64,000 bases of DNA from Omphalotus guepiniiformis (Eukaryota > Basidiomycota > Agaricomycetes > Agaricales > Omphalotaceae). Numbering within the stretch: position 1 is the first letter of the stretch; each line of letters opens with the position of its first letter. The notes beneath the pieces are model-generated. The model worked only from the letters and a program-made list of their open reading frames with translations. It was not told the origin of the DNA and searched no databases. This document shows, piece by piece, positions 63,616 to 64,000 of this stretch. Location: contig JAQOOI010000079.1 in assembly GCA_028554645.1 (NCBI GenBank), positions 558,001-622,000 of the forward strand, in the 5' to 3' direction. Both the position numbers and the translations under genes were made by a program.

Positions 63616-64000
63616 CTATTTCTGATATGCCTGATGTTCGGATGCCGCGTTGATTGATTTGAGCTGCCCAGCCTCGATGGCGGGCAGGATCTTCTCATCC
63701 ACAATCATTTGAGCAAGGTCACCACTAAGGCGGACCTGCGTCAAATAGTCGCGACCGAAGTTATAGTAACCCTGTACTAAAACATCCGCGAGTTCGTCGA
63801 TCTTGGCTTGAGCCATTTTCTGAATACCGTGCATCGCGGCAACTTGTTCATTCAAGCGGTCAGTAAGCATTGACGCTTCAAGTTGCAGAGACATAGCATC
63901 TAAAGGAAAGATCAGAGAAAAGGGAAAGTAGTAAGGGAGAAGACATACGGCGCGCAGAAAAGAGTCCGCGGTTGTGAAAAGCTTCATCCTCCAACGCGAT
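63616..64000 (-). CDS. antisense accessory gene A1 of element B, 3' end
   Basis: Exon 63949..64000 and last exon 63616..63899, joined by a GT-AG intron. The product fragment reads FHNRGLFSAR, then HAMSLQLEASMLTDRLNEQVAAMHG, a helical region, and ends SINAASEHQAYQK. In C the A1 intron falls at the same place, before NLSLEVSSLVEKIASYEQM, so the two look homologous. The zinc-cluster exon expected upstream would lie beyond the window. Confidence 0.6.
   Translation of the reverse strand, partial: SRWRMKLFTTADSFLRAVCLLPYYFPFSLIFPLDAMSLQLEASMLTDRLNEQVAAMHGIQKMAQAKIDELADVLVQGYYNFGRDYLTQVRLSGDLAQMIVDEKILPAIEAGQLKSINAASEHQAYQK

Larger units (their letters stand above)
18702..64000 (+). mobile_element. 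element B: LTR retrotransposon with antisense accessory genes, host of C and E
   Basis: Starts at TGATACGACC after a presumed target site CCGT (18698-18701). It continues to the right edge; the 3' LTR is not in the window. Native order is LTR, primer-binding site, gag, protease, RT-RNaseH-IN, antisense A2, antisense A1. C (21912-36987) splits the protease and E (41607-61043) splits pol, yet all frames are open once the insertions and one target-site copy are removed. B therefore looks intact up to recent times. Native length visible is about 10.8 kb. Its DNA is very rich in CGCG. Confidence 0.85.

Overview
The window looks like a piece of a basidiomycete (agaricomycete-like) genome. The host genes have many short (about 50-60 bp) GT-AG introns, and one is a fungal Num1/ApsA-type cortical anchor. 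Roughly the left 14.6 kb is host DNA. The remaining 49 kb is a stack of LTR retrotransposons inserted into one another. Assignments rest on reading the sequence only; no database was searched.

Host part (1-14642): the 3' half of a Num1/ApsA/Mcp5-like PH-domain gene (+), a five-exon aldo-keto reductase (-), a four-exon gene of unknown function (+), a long multi-exon F-box protein with Cys/His clusters (-), and a membrane-anchored alpha/beta hydrolase (-).

Retrotransposon part (14892-64000), oldest to youngest. Element A is a chromodomain Ty3/gypsy element on the minus strand (14892-18697). It carries a 1844-bp solo LTR (16433-18276) and is cut at 18698 by element B. Element B (+) starts at 18702 and runs off the right edge. 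B is split by element C (-, 21912-36987, TSD GCGG) in its protease ORF and by element E (-, 41607-61043, TSD ATAAG) in its pol ORF. E is split by element D (+, 42170-55556, TSD TCGT). Joining the flanks of each insertion restores B, E and A reading frames, so nesting is four deep. The C LTRs differ at one site that I saw. The D LTRs, and the E LTRs, show no difference that I noticed. The burst therefore looks recent.

B, C, D and the solo LTR form one lineage. They have long LTRs (1.2-1.8 kb) and, where the leader is present, the same 17-nt primer-binding site. They make 4-bp CG-centred target duplications. Their gag, protease and RT-RNaseH-IN sit in three frames joined by apparent -1 frameshift sites (GGGTTTT, AAATTTT), and their RT is divergent. 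Their most unusual feature is an antisense accessory module between pol and the 3' LTR: up to two intron-containing genes, called A1 and A2 here, transcribed against the element. C carries both, apparently intact. B carries A2 and the 3' end of A1. D keeps only a truncated A2.

Each element of this lineage is also strewn with its own short DNA word: D with TTAGATACT (16 copies), C with CTAGACC, B with CGCG. A1 of C has a six-cysteine zinc-binding-like cluster. I infer that A1/A2 may be element-encoded DNA-binding or anti-silencing proteins recognising these words, by analogy with VANC proteins of plant VANDAL transposons. Element E is a different, Tf1/sushi-like chromovirus. Its primer-binding site is complementary to 14 nt at the predicted 5' end of its own RNA, and its integrase has lost the segment with the catalytic glutamate.
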